Shown piece after piece: positions 42,437-51,559 of a stretch of DNA of 54,110 bases. How positions within the stretch are numbered: the first letter of the stretch is position 1; each line of letters starts with the position of its first letter. A program made the position numbers and the translations under genes. The notes beneath the pieces were generated by a model. It was given only the letters and a program-made list of their open reading frames with translations. It did not search any database and was not told where the DNA came from. The stretch lies in NCBI RefSeq assembly GCF_014640315.1, contig NZ_BMGS01000017.1, positions 1 through 54,110 of the forward strand. The letters are read 5' to 3'. Source of the stretch: Hymenobacter glacieicola (GTDB lineage Bacteria > Bacteroidota > Bacteroidia > Cytophagales > Hymenobacteraceae).

Positions 42437-43450
42437 ATGGAACAGACAAACGATAACGGGGCCTTACAAAAGCCCCTGGGTTCAGGCTTTTCGGCCACCT
42501 CCACGGCCCGCGAGGTCATGCAGGGAATCAGTTTAGCCGGCAAGGTGGCTATCGTCACGGGGGGCTACACGGGCCTGGGCCTGGAAACCACCAACGCCCT
42601 GGCCGCGGCGGGGGCCACCGTCGTGGTGCCCGCGCGAACCCTGGCCAAGGCCCGGGAAAATCTGGCTGGCGTTGCCAATGTGGAGCTGGCCGAAATGGAC
42701 TTACTGAATCCCGATTCGGTGGACGCCTTTGCCGCCGCGTTCCTGGCTTCGGGCCGGCCCCTGCACCTGCTCATCCATAACGCTGGCATCATGTTCGTGC
42801 CGCTGCGCCGCAACAGCCGCGGCGTGGAGTCGCAATTAGCCACCAACTATCTAGCGCCTTTCCAGCTAACGGCCAGGGTATGGGAGGCGTTGAAAAAGGC
42901 GAAGGGGGCGAGGGTGATTAATGTGTCCTCGCTGGGGCACCAGTTTGCCCCCTTCGATTTTGACGACCCAAACTTCAACCACCGCGCCTACGAAACCCTG
43001 CTGGCCTACGGGCAATCCAAAACGGCGCTCAACCTGTTTTCGCTGGAACTAGACACGCGGGCCGAGCCGTGTGGCGTCAGCGCGTACGCGGTGCATCCCG
43101 GCAATATCTGGGGAACCGAACTGCTGCGCGAAGCTCCCCTGGCATTACTGCAGCAATTCGGCTTCTACGACGCTGAAGGACGGGAAGTGCCGGCCGTCAT
43201 TGCCTCGCTAAAAACCATTCCGCAAGGCGCGGCTACTACCCTGTGGTGTGCAACGAGCCCCTTGCTCAACGGCATCGGCGGGGTGTACTGCGAAGATGCC
43301 GACATCGCCCCCTTAGCACGCGGAGCAGGATTTTCCGAGGGCGTCCAGTCCGCCGGCGTCCTGGCGGATTCCCTGAACCCGGACGCGGCCAAACGGTTGT
43401 GGCAGGTAAGCGAAGCGTGGACGGGCGTTTCCTTTACCCCGGCCTGTTGA
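42437..43450 (+). CDS. SDR-family oxidoreductase (retinol dehydrogenase-like)
   Basis: The 337-residue protein belongs to the WW-oxidoreductase/retinol dehydrogenase-like SDRs. It has TGGYTGLGLET, HNAGIMFVPL, INVSSLGHQFAPFDFDDPNF, YGQSKTALNL (Tyr-x3-Lys) and VHPGNIWGTEL, plus a longer C-terminal part than the classical group. The ATG at 42437 was chosen over 42389. It lies 28 bp behind another SDR gene and is convergent with a Crp/Fnr gene. Confidence 0.9.
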   Translation: MEQTNDNGALQKPLGSGFSATSTAREVMQGISLAGKVAIVTGGYTGLGLETTNALAAAGATVVVPARTLAKARENLAGVANVELAEMDLLNPDSVDAFAAAFLASGRPLHLLIHNAGIMFVPLRRNSRGVESQLATNYLAPFQLTARVWEALKKAKGARVINVSSLGHQFAPFDFDDPNFNHRAYETLLAYGQSKTALNLFSLELDTRAEPCGVSAYAVHPGNIWGTELLREAPLALLQQFGFYDAEGREVPAVIASLKTIPQGAATTLWCATSPLLNGIGGVYCEDADIAPLARGAGFSEGVQSAGVLADSLNPDAAKRLWQVSEAWTGVSFTPAC

Positions 43451-43579
43451 CCGTCCCGCTGCTATTGGGGTTGCCGCGCCAGGGGAAGGCCCCCCCGCTG
43501 CTGCCGCGTCCCGGTAGCCCAAGTCAGCGGGGGCGGGCAACTAACTCCGGCTACCCGCCCCCGGCGGTTTAAGCCTTCA

Positions 43580-44155
43580 CTACGCACCCGGGTGCTTGCG
43601 GATGCGGCTGAGGGTTTCGCGGGACACGCCCAAATAAGAGGCTATCATGCGCAGGGGAATGCGTTGATAAAAGTCGGGGAAGGCCTGCACAAAGGCGTGG
43701 TAGCGCTCTTCGGCCGAGCGGCTGATGGCCGCGTACAGCCGGTTCACCTGGGCGTCGAGGTTGCGGCCGGCCAACTGGCTTTCCAGGGCGCTAAAGGCGG
43801 GGATTTCCTTTTTCAGCCGGTCGAAGCTTTCTTTCGACCACAGCAGCACCTGCGTGTCTTCCAGCGCGTCAATAGCCCCGACGGCGGGCAGCCCGGTGCG
43901 AAAGCTTTCGGCATCGGTAATCCACCAGTTCTCGATGGCAAAACGCAGGATGTGCTCCGTGGCTTCCTCGTCGGTGCGGTAAAGGCGCAGGCAGCCTTGA
44001 ACAACAAAGGCCATGTGGGGGCATACGTCTCCGCTGCGCAGCAGATACTGGCGGCGCTTCAGCTGCTTGACCGTGGCCGTCGCTTCGAACTGCTCCAGCT
44101 CGGCTTCGGTAAATGGGGCTTTCGACGTCAGGTAGCTGCGAAGGGCTGGAACCAT
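43580..44155 (-). CDS. Crp/Fnr-family transcriptional regulator
   Basis: The 191-residue protein has the cyclic-nucleotide-binding-type jelly roll (RRQYLLRSGDVCPHMAFVVQGCLRLY) and a C-terminal HTH (IASYLGVSRETLSRIRK), in the short Bacteroidota form. No Fnr-type cysteine cluster is present. The in-frame extension upstream was rejected in favour of ATG 44155. The truncated SDR at 44586 diverges from it and two SDR genes converge on it, so it may control one or all of them. Confidence 0.88.
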   Translation of the reverse strand: MVPALRSYLTSKAPFTEAELEQFEATATVKQLKRRQYLLRSGDVCPHMAFVVQGCLRLYRTDEEATEHILRFAIENWWITDAESFRTGLPAVGAIDALEDTQVLLWSKESFDRLKKEIPAFSALESQLAGRNLDAQVNRLYAAISRSAEERYHAFVQAFPDFYQRIPLRMIASYLGVSRETLSRIRKHPGA

Positions 44156-44585
44156 GGTAACACAGGTAAGGTAACGGAACTGACCATGCCCAGCCAGTAA
44201 CCGGGGGCTGGTCGGGGGCCTGAAGCCAAGCAGGTTTACGCTGTTGAGCCAGGTAAACCGCCCCGCGGGAGGAGTGTTTGGGCACGGTTGTTTTTGGCGG
44301 CGCCAGTGCCGGGTCGCCCCAGTTACCGTTCGGGCCCAGCAGTGCTGCTGGCGGCTATGTACAACGAGTACGCCGGCCTGCTGCGAAAGGCAAGGCACCG
44401 GCTTAAGGAAGCGCGCCGGAGGTAGCCCGGAAGAGCCCCACGTTGCCTTGAATAACCAACGTGATTTTGCCCGCCCCCTTAGGGTGAGCCACCGGGCGCT
44501 TGCCCCGGGGCGGGCACTTATTTGGGCAGTAATGGGGCGGCCTCGGCTGGTCCTGTTCCTTTTTTCCAACTCATTTCCTTTTCTT

Positions 44586-45488
44586 ATGAAACTACACGGT
44601 AAAGTAGCCGTCGTTACCGGGGGCAACAGCGGCATTGGCTTCGGCATTGCCGAAGCGTTTAAAAACGAAGGGGCAACCGGTACCATCACCGGCAGAAATC
44701 AGGAAACCCTCGACCGGGCCGTTCAGGAACTCAGACCCGGCTTTATCGGCATCCGGGGCGACGTAACCAGCGGGGCAGACCTGGAACACCTGTTCCAGGC
44801 CACGTTTGAGCGCTTCGGCAGCATTGACACGCTCGTGGTGAATGCCGGCGGGATTGTCGAAGGTAGTCCGATGGCCGCCATCGTGGATGTCACGGAAGAG
44901 CACTACGACCGGTACATGGACCTGAAGTTGAAGAGTTCCTACTTCACGGTGCAAAAAGCGCTGCCCTTTCTTAGCGAAGGGGCCTCCATCATTCTGATTG
45001 GGTCGAGCGCCGCCCACCGGGCCGCCCCGGGGATGACGATTTATGCGGCGGCAAAAGCGGCAGTTATATCCCTGGCCAAAGGACTATCACTCGATTTATT
45101 AGACCGAAAAATCAGAGTAAACACGCTCTCGCCCGGTTCTATCGATACCCCGGTGTTTGGTAAAATAGTGCCCCAGCAGCAGGTAGAGCAGGTAAAGCAG
45201 GGGTGGAAAGACTTGATTCCCCTGGGCCGGATGGGGCTGCCCGCCGAAATGGGAAAAACCGCTGGCTTCGCTAGGGCTAGGCGACGGGGTAGCGCCGCTT
45301 ATCCTCTGGTCTTGCCCCGCCGCTATCCGCAGCGCTGCCTGGCTTACCCCCCCTCCGCCCCTCCCAACCCCAAAGTCCAGCCGGTTTCCCAGGGGACCTT
45401 ACCGCCGGGCTACGCCGGCTGCCCGGGCTCGTGCAGAAAGGGCAGGACTTCCGCCAGCACGCCCTGCGGGTTTTCCTCGAACAGGTAG
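44586..45488 (+). pseudogene. SDR oxidoreductase with lost C-terminus
   Basis: Residues 1 to about 228 are a classical SDR: TGGNSGIGFG, NAGGIVEGSP, LIGSSAAHRA, YAAAKAAV (Tyr-x3-Lys), LSPGSIDTPVFG and GLPAEMGKTAGF. The usual end (FLASDDSSY..G.E...DGG) is missing; from about 45270 the frame runs into unrelated Arg/Pro-rich sequence and 79 bp into the 3' end of the convergent hydrolase gene. A deletion at that point is likely. Substrate binding may be impaired since the missing tail closes the NADP site region. Confidence 0.75.
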
Positions 45489-46405
45489 TGGCCGTTGTTG
45501 AGTAAGCCGACGACGCGGGCGTTGGTGGACATGGCCGGGACGCCCAGTTGCAGGGTTCCGTGGGCCACGTAGCTGGCGATGCCCAGCACGGGCAGCCTGA
45601 GCTGGGCGTATTCTTTGGCATCCTGGATGTCCTGCCCCAGGGCCTGGTACCAGGCGTTGGCCGCCCGGATGTTTTCGGGCTGGTTGTAGATGGCCGCGTA
45701 CACGGCCCGGTCAAAGGCCGTCATTGTGCTTTCGTCCTTCATCACGTAGGCAAAGAGGTAGTCCAGCAACAACTCAAACCGGCCGGCCAGCAGCTTTTCG
45801 GGCAGGCCTTTGACTTGGTTGAAGGCCATCCACCAGATGTAGGGCTGGTTGCCGTCCATGCGGGGGCCGAAGGTGCCGGGCGCGGGCAGCATACTCATGT
45901 ACATCATGCCCTCGCTGGGGTGGGTGCCGTCGAGCACAACGAGCTTTTCGGTTGCCTCGGGGTAGTTGTAGGCGAAGCTGCTGGCCACCATGCCCCCGAT
46001 GTCGTGGCCCAGCAGCAGCACCTTGCCCAGGCCCAGCTGCTGCACCAGCTCATACACGTCGTGGGCCATGGTTTTTTTGTCGTAGCCCGTCGCGGGCTTG
46101 TCGGAGCTTCCCATGCCCCGGTAGTCCACCAGCAGCACCCGGTAGTGCCGGGCCAACGCCTGCGCGATGGGGTGGAAGGAGTACCAGGTCTGGGGCCAGC
46201 CGGGCAGACAAAGCAGGGCCTGACCGCTGCCGCCCGCCACGTAGTGCAGGCGAATGCCGTTTACGGTCGCGTAGTGGTTGCTGAAGCCGGGAAGCTGCTT
46301 GACCAGTTCTTCGTCGGTATAGGGGCCCAGCTGGGTAGGGGCAGCCGGCTGGCAGGAATGGGTGGGCTGCTGCGGGCTGGGGGAGGCGGAACTAAAGGTT
46401 TGCAT
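45410..46405 (-). CDS. Alpha/beta hydrolase, epoxide hydrolase-like
   Basis: The 331-residue protein has an alpha/beta hydrolase core: LLCLPGWPQTWYSFHPIA oxyanion region, DYRGMGSSDKP, the nucleophile elbow GHDIGGMVAS (Asp as in epoxide hydrolases and haloalkane dehalogenases), and a late His in NGHYLFEEN. The first residues from ATG 46405 resemble a Pro/Ser-rich linker; no clear signal peptide is seen. It is followed on the minus strand by an overlapped, truncated SDR gene on the other strand, and an AraC regulator gene lies upstream. Confidence 0.88.
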   Translation of the reverse strand: MQTFSSASPSPQQPTHSCQPAAPTQLGPYTDEELVKQLPGFSNHYATVNGIRLHYVAGGSGQALLCLPGWPQTWYSFHPIAQALARHYRVLLVDYRGMGSSDKPATGYDKKTMAHDVYELVQQLGLGKVLLLGHDIGGMVASSFAYNYPEATEKLVVLDGTHPSEGMMYMSMLPAPGTFGPRMDGNQPYIWWMAFNQVKGLPEKLLAGRFELLLDYLFAYVMKDESTMTAFDRAVYAAIYNQPENIRAANAWYQALGQDIQDAKEYAQLRLPVLGIASYVAHGTLQLGVPAMSTNARVVGLLNNGHYLFEENPQGVLAEVLPFLHEPGQPA

Positions 46406-46538
46406 GCGGGAAGGTGAGGGAAAGGAAGGCCGCGGAACTGCGGCTGCTTGCACTGTCCCAAAGGTCCCCCAGGCCGGATCGGTACCGCGTCCGATTCTTG
46501 CCCGATTTTGTCAGATTCTTGCGGAGTTGCCCCCGAAG

Positions 46539-47420
46539 CTACCCGCGCTGAAACGCCAGCGGACTTTGCCCCACGGCCCGCTTGAAGGCGGCCGAAAAGT
46601 GCGACGGCGAGGCAAAGCCCAGCGCGTCGCTGATGGCGGCCAGCGGCAGCTCCCCGGCGCGCAGCAGCTGCTGGGCCCGCCGGATTTTCCAGCTCAGCAC
46701 GTACTGGTAGGGCGTCTGGCCCGTGGTCTGCTTGAAGCAGCGGGCAAAGTGGAACACGCTCAGATTCGCCAGTCCGGCCAGGGCTTCCAGCGTCACGGGC
46801 TGGTGCGTAGCGTCGTGCAGGTAGGCATCGATGCGGCTCAGGACCCCGGCCGGTAGGGGGCGGCCGGGGGCAATGCGGCGCTCGAAGGTGGCGTGAAACC
46901 CGATCAGGTGGTAGAAAAGCGTAGTCGCCAGCGACTCGGCGTAGAGCCGGCCCAGCGCGTGGTCGGCCCCGGCGGCGGCCAGCAGCTGCCGCCCCAGCTG
47001 CGTGAGCAACCCATCCTCGAACCGAAACCGGTCCCGCAGGGCAACGTGGCGCAGGTCCAGGCCCTGACGGGCGCGGTCTTCCAGCGCCTGAACATCCACC
47101 TGCAGCTGCACCACGTCCACCGGGCCATCCCAGCCCGAGGGGCCGTACTCGCCGGCGGGGTACAGGCCAACGTCGCCCGCCGCAAACAGCGCTTCTTCCG
47201 CCACGCTCCCACTCCGCCGGTGCGAGCGGACGGGCCGGGCGCCCTGGTGCAGAATGAGCAGGTGCTGGGCGTGAAAGTGCGCCGGCAGCTCCGTGGCTTC
47301 CAGCTGATACCGCTCTACCTGCAGGCCCGGCCAGGCCAGGCCCGCACTGGTTTGCAGCGCCGGCCGGTCGTAGCTCAGGTTGGGGTGGGAGTCGCGCATG
47401 ACGGAAGAAAAGTACGCCAT
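46539..47420 (-). CDS. AraC-family transcriptional regulator
   Basis: The product of about 293 residues has an N-terminal cupin-like sensor (HFHAQHLLILHQGARPV, then GDVGLYPAG) and a C-terminal pair of HTHs: VTLEALAGLANLSVFHFARCFK and ISDALGFASPSHFSAAFK, with the ligand TGQTPYQYVLSWKIRRA between. ATG 47420 was chosen as start, with 47399 as alternative. It lies 134 bp upstream of the alpha/beta hydrolase gene on the same strand and likely controls it. Confidence 0.88.
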   Translation of the reverse strand: MAYFSSVMRDSHPNLSYDRPALQTSAGLAWPGLQVERYQLEATELPAHFHAQHLLILHQGARPVRSHRRSGSVAEEALFAAGDVGLYPAGEYGPSGWDGPVDVVQLQVDVQALEDRARQGLDLRHVALRDRFRFEDGLLTQLGRQLLAAAGADHALGRLYAESLATTLFYHLIGFHATFERRIAPGRPLPAGVLSRIDAYLHDATHQPVTLEALAGLANLSVFHFARCFKQTTGQTPYQYVLSWKIRRAQQLLRAGELPLAAISDALGFASPSHFSAAFKRAVGQSPLAFQRG

Positions 47421-47744
47421 GAGAACCCAACCGTTCCCGGAAGGTTGAGTTCCTATGGCAGAAAAGCCCCGCCAACCAGCGCTCACGCCCCGGGCCGGGG
47501 AGCGGCCTGGGCTGGCGTTTAAGCCAGGACCCGGCTTTCTGCCCGCGCGCCGGGCAGGCTCAGCGCCGAAATGCCAAGGGGCGGGCCGGGCACCGGCAGT
47601 TAAGCGGGGTAAGCCTGCCGGCCCACTGTACCCTGCGCCGCACCGCGGCTTTGGGCGCCGTACGACAACAAAATCATAATGCCGGCTTCATCACAAAGTC
47701 ATACGTGGGGAGGAAGTTTGCAGCGAAGCAACCGGTCTGCCGCT

Positions 47745-47933
47745 ATGCATGCTCCTGTCCTGATTCCCCTGTTGCGCTACGCCGCCAGCTGGCTAGGCTA
47801 CGCCCTGTTCCAGGTACTGCTCGTGGTGCTTTACGGCCTGCACCTGGCCAAGGCCTTCCGCTCGCCCTTCCGGGCCAATGACCTGCCCGCGGCGCCCCCT
47901 CAGCCCCGCTATTGGCCCCGGCCGACGCGATGA
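47745..47933 (+). CDS. Small membrane protein coupled to LpxH-like gene
   Basis: The 62-residue product has one or two hydrophobic segments (VLIPLLRYAASWLGYALFQV and LLVVLYGLHLA) and a Pro/Arg-rich tail. Its stop overlaps the ATG of the next gene by four bases (ATGA), which supports it as a real gene translated with the phosphoesterase. Function unknown. Confidence 0.6.
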   Translation: MHAPVLIPLLRYAASWLGYALFQVLLVVLYGLHLAKAFRSPFRANDLPAAPPQPRYWPRPTR

Positions 47934-48787
47934 GCAAGGGGCCGAAGCGTCGCCGCGTGGAGGTAGTGGTCATTTCGGATGTGCACCTGGGCACCTACGG
48001 CTGCCACGCCGCCGAGCTGCTGCGCTACCTGCGCAGCGTCCGGCCCCGGGTGCTCGTGCTCAACGGCGACATTGTCGATATCTGGCAGTTCAGCAAAACC
48101 TACTGGCCGCCGGCCCACATGCGCCTGGTGCGCCACCTGGTGGGGCTGATGGCCAAGGGTACCCGCGTGCACTACCTTACCGGCAACCACGATGAGCTGC
48201 TGCGCCGCTTTGCCGGCACCCGGCTCGGGGCCCTGTCCGTGGCCAACAAGCTGGTGCTGGAGCTGCCCCACGGCGCCACCTGGCTGTTCCACGGCGACGT
48301 CTTCGACCTGACCATGCGCCACGCCCGCTGGCTGGCCCGGCTGGGCGCCCAGGGCTACGACGCCCTGATTCTGCTCAACCGCCTGGTTAACTTTCTGCTG
48401 GCCAAAGTGGGCCGCCCGCGGGTTGCCCTTTCCAAAGCCGTGAAAAACCGGGTCAAGGGGGCCGTCAGCCTGATCAGTGATTTCGAGCAGACGGCCGCCA
48501 CCATTGCCGCCGACCAAGGCTACCGCTACGTGGCCTGCGGGCACATTCACCAACCGGCCCTGAAATCCATTCTCACCCCGCGCGGGGAAGTGGGCTACCT
48601 GAACTCCGGCGACTGGGTAGAAAACCTGACGGCCCTGGAGTACACGACGAGCCACGGCTGGCAGCTCTACCACTACGCTCTCGACCCCATCATGCAGCTG
48701 CCGCCAGCCCCCGAGCCCGAGGCACCCGAGGACTCGGCTGATGCGCTGCTGGCGGGGTTGCTGGCGGAGTTCAACCTCCCGCGCTAA
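47930..48787 (+). CDS. LpxH-like UDP-2,3-diacylglucosamine diphosphatase
   Basis: A metallophosphoesterase of 285 residues with all ligands present: SDVHLG (Asp-x-His), NGDIVDIW, GNHDE, LFHGDVFD and CGHIHQP. The spacing and SDVHLGTYGCHA start match the Bacteroidota UDP-2,3-diacylglucosamine diphosphatase-type proteins, which remove UMP in lipid A synthesis. It may instead serve another membrane-lipid step, as it is grouped with a small membrane protein and a glycosyltransferase rather than lpx genes. The ATG at 47930 is fixed by the 4-bp overlap. Confidence 0.88.
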   Translation: MSKGPKRRRVEVVVISDVHLGTYGCHAAELLRYLRSVRPRVLVLNGDIVDIWQFSKTYWPPAHMRLVRHLVGLMAKGTRVHYLTGNHDELLRRFAGTRLGALSVANKLVLELPHGATWLFHGDVFDLTMRHARWLARLGAQGYDALILLNRLVNFLLAKVGRPRVALSKAVKNRVKGAVSLISDFEQTAATIAADQGYRYVACGHIHQPALKSILTPRGEVGYLNSGDWVENLTALEYTTSHGWQLYHYALDPIMQLPPAPEPEAPEDSADALLAGLLAEFNLPR

Positions 48788-48814
48788 GCCTTCCTGCCTT
48801 TCTTATCTTTCTGC

Positions 48815-49831
48815 ATGCCCCGCATTCTCTACGCCATTCAAGGTACCGGCAACGGCCACCTCAGCCGCGCCCTGGATATCGTGCCGTTGCTGCAAGCGCG
48901 CGCCAGCCACCTCGACGTGCTGGTCAGCGGCCCGGCCGCCCAGGACCTACCTTTCCCCGTCCGCTACCGCTGCCACGGCATGGGCTTTATCTTCGGCAAG
49001 AAGGGCGGCATCGATTTTCTCAAAACCTTCTGGCAGCTGAACTCGGCGAGCTTTCTGCGCGAGATGCGCCAGCTGCCGGTGCAGGACTACGACCTGGTCC
49101 TCAGCGACTTTGAGCCCGTCTCGGCCTGGGCCTGCCGCCTGCGCCAGAAGCCCTGCGTGGCCCTGAGCCACCAGAGCGCCGTGCTGCACGCCGCCGCCCC
49201 CCAGCCCACCCGCGCCGACGTGGTCGGCAAATCCGTGTTGCGCCACTACGCGCCGGCCACGGTCAGCTACGGCTTCCACTTCGGGGCGTACGCCCCGGGC
49301 ATCCACACGCCCGTCATCCGCCAGCAGGTGCGCCGGCTCACGCCCCACCCCGGGGACCATTACACGGTCTACCTGCCGGCCTTCGATGAGCCCACGCTGG
49401 TGCGCCGCCTGCGCTACCTGAGCCGCACCGTGCGCTGGGAGGTGTTTTCCCGCCACAGTTCCCGCGAAGCGGAATACGGCAACGTGCGGGTGCGCCCGGT
49501 AAGCGGCGCCGCCTTCACCGACAGCCTCGCCCGCAGCGCCGGCGTGCTCTGCGGGGCGGGGTTCGAAACCCCGGCCGAGGCGCTGTACCTGGGAAAAAAG
49601 CTGCTGGTCGTACCCATGAAAAACCAGTACGAGCAGGCCTGCAACGCCGCCGCCCTGGCCGCCCTGGGCGTGCCCGTGATCAAGAGCCTGGGCGACAAGC
49701 ACCTGGCTACCTTGGACCAGTGGCTGCGCGAGGGCCGCCCGCTGCCGGTGCACTACCCCGATGAAACCGCCCTGATTCTGGACCGCGTCCTGCAGGAACA
49801 AGCTAGTCCGGCGCCGGCATTACTGGCGTAG
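48815..49831 (+). CDS. TIGR00661/MJ1255-like glycosyltransferase
   Basis: The 338-residue GT-B-type protein begins ILYAIQGTGNGHLSRALDIV, the usual start of this group (GxGxGHxxR). It also has DLVLSDFEPVSAWACRL, HQSAVLHAA and the donor-site region GVLCGAGFETPAEALYLGKKLLVVPMKNQYEQACNAA. Relatives act on lipid or nucleotide-sugar donors; the acceptor is unknown. It lies 27 bp after the LpxH-like gene, so the three-gene unit probably builds or modifies a glycolipid. Confidence 0.88.
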   Translation: MPRILYAIQGTGNGHLSRALDIVPLLQARASHLDVLVSGPAAQDLPFPVRYRCHGMGFIFGKKGGIDFLKTFWQLNSASFLREMRQLPVQDYDLVLSDFEPVSAWACRLRQKPCVALSHQSAVLHAAAPQPTRADVVGKSVLRHYAPATVSYGFHFGAYAPGIHTPVIRQQVRRLTPHPGDHYTVYLPAFDEPTLVRRLRYLSRTVRWEVFSRHSSREAEYGNVRVRPVSGAAFTDSLARSAGVLCGAGFETPAEALYLGKKLLVVPMKNQYEQACNAAALAALGVPVIKSLGDKHLATLDQWLREGRPLPVHYPDETALILDRVLQEQASPAPALLA

Positions 49832-50014
49832 CGAGGACGCCAAGCTTTCTGGTTTCGAAATGTCTATGCTCCTCGCCGGGCCAACAGGAAGCCTGGGCTA
49901 GGCTTTCGCGTTCAGCCTAGGCTTCTGGCGTGGCTGCTCAAGAGGAAGGCTTCACTCCGTTTACTTGAAGAATAAGGAGTGGCGTGCTGCTGCACCCGCT
50001 CCGTATAGCTGCTC

Positions 50015-51460
50015 ATGTCCGCATTACCCGCTGCCTTTTTTCCGCCCACCACCCCTACCCCCTACTCCCGTACCGACTTTGGCCCTGATTTTCGCTGGGG
50101 CGTATCCACGGCGGCCTACCAGACGGAGGGCAGCTGGGCGGCCGATGGCAAGGGGCCCAGCATCTGGGACACCTTCGTGCGGGGGCGGCGCGCCATCAAG
50201 GGGCGCGAAACGGCGGACGTGGCCACCGACTTTTACCGGCGCTGGCCCGCCGACCTGGACCTGCTGCAGCAGCTGGGTATTCCCGATTTCCGGTTTTCGG
50301 CGGCCTGGGCGCGGGTGCTGCCGGCGGGTACGGGCGCTATCAATACCCCGGGGCTGGACTTCTACGACCGGCTGGTGGACGGCTGCCTGGCGCGGGGCAT
50401 TACCCCCTGGCTGACAGTCTACCACTGGGACCTGCCCCAGGCCCTGCAGCAGCGCGGGGGCTGGACTAACCGCGACGTGGTAGGCTGGCTTTCGGACTAC
50501 GCCCAGGTGCTGGCCCGCCGGCTCGGCGACCGGGTGCAGCACTGGCTGGTGCTCAACGAGCCCATGGTGTTTACCGGGGCGGGCCACCTGCTGGGCCTGC
50601 ACGCGCCGGGACGCCGGGGCCTGGGCGCCTTTCTGGCCGCGACCCACCACGCGGCCCTGGCCCAGGCCGAGGGCGGGCGGGCCCTGCGCGCCACCCTGCC
50701 CGCTGCGGCCCGGATTGGCACCACCTTTTCCTGCTCCTACCTCACGCCCTGGCGGCCGGGCCTGCCCCGGGACGAGCGGGCCGTGCGCCGGGCCGACGCG
50801 GCCCTCAACCGCCTGTTTGTCGAGCCGGCCCTGGGGCTGGGCTACCCCCTGGCCGACCTGCCGCTGCTGAGCCGGCTAGGCCGCTACGTGCAGCCCGGCG
50901 ACGAGCAGCGTCTGCCTTTTGCCTTTGACTTCTGGGGCGTGCAGAACTACACCCGCGAGGTGGTGCGCCACTCCCCCTACGTGCCCCTGCTCTGGGCCAG
51001 CCTGGTCGGTGCTGCCCGGCGCGGGGTGCCCTACACGCAGATGGGCTGGGAAGTATACCCGGAAAGCCTCTACCACCTGCTGCGGCAGTTCAGCCACTAC
51101 CCCGGCGCCCCCCGCCTGCTGGTCACGGAAAACGGGGCGGCTTTTCCCGATGAGGTCCGGGGTGGACGAGTTGCCGACGCGGCCCGGCAGGCGTACCTGC
51201 AGGCCTGCATCGGGCAGGTGCTGCGCGCCCGGCGCGAAGGCGTGCCGGTGGAGGGCTACTTTGCCTGGTCCTTTACCGACAACTTCGAGTGGGCGGAGGG
51301 CTACGCGCCCCGCTTCGGGCTGGTGCACGTGGACTACGCCACCCAGCGGCGCACCGTCAAGGATTCGGGCTGGTGGTACCGGCAGTTTCTGGCGGGCGCC
51401 GACGTCACCGAGGGAATGGAAAGCCCCGGCTCCGCTGCGTGGTCCCCCCAGGAAAGGTAG
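50015..51460 (+). CDS. GH1 family beta-glucosidase
   Basis: The 481-residue enzyme hydrolyses beta-glucosides and related glycosides by a retaining mechanism. It has the N-terminal FRWGVSTAAYQTEGSW, the acid/base Glu182 in LVLNEPMV, the nucleophile Glu372 in LLVTENGAAF and the substrate loop SWSFTDNFEWAEGYAPRFG-like segment near the end. No signal peptide is visible, so it is probably cytoplasmic. It stands alone between the glycolipid operon and a large secreted protein gene. Confidence 0.94.
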   Translation: MSALPAAFFPPTTPTPYSRTDFGPDFRWGVSTAAYQTEGSWAADGKGPSIWDTFVRGRRAIKGRETADVATDFYRRWPADLDLLQQLGIPDFRFSAAWARVLPAGTGAINTPGLDFYDRLVDGCLARGITPWLTVYHWDLPQALQQRGGWTNRDVVGWLSDYAQVLARRLGDRVQHWLVLNEPMVFTGAGHLLGLHAPGRRGLGAFLAATHHAALAQAEGGRALRATLPAAARIGTTFSCSYLTPWRPGLPRDERAVRRADAALNRLFVEPALGLGYPLADLPLLSRLGRYVQPGDEQRLPFAFDFWGVQNYTREVVRHSPYVPLLWASLVGAARRGVPYTQMGWEVYPESLYHLLRQFSHYPGAPRLLVTENGAAFPDEVRGGRVADAARQAYLQACIGQVLRARREGVPVEGYFAWSFTDNFEWAEGYAPRFGLVHVDYATQRRTVKDSGWWYRQFLAGADVTEGMESPGSAAWSPQER

Positions 51461-51559
51461 GGGGCCAGCCGTCCGGGCGGTTTACAATTCTCTAACAGCT
51501 TGGTCACGCTGCGGTAATGTGCTGGGGGTAGCTTTAGCCCTCCTTCTAACCCCGCTTCT

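Noticed and set aside
46261..47475. 404-codon minus-strand frame over the AraC gene
   Set aside because: Pro/Gly/Arg-rich; the AraC frame in the same DNA has clear HTH motifs.
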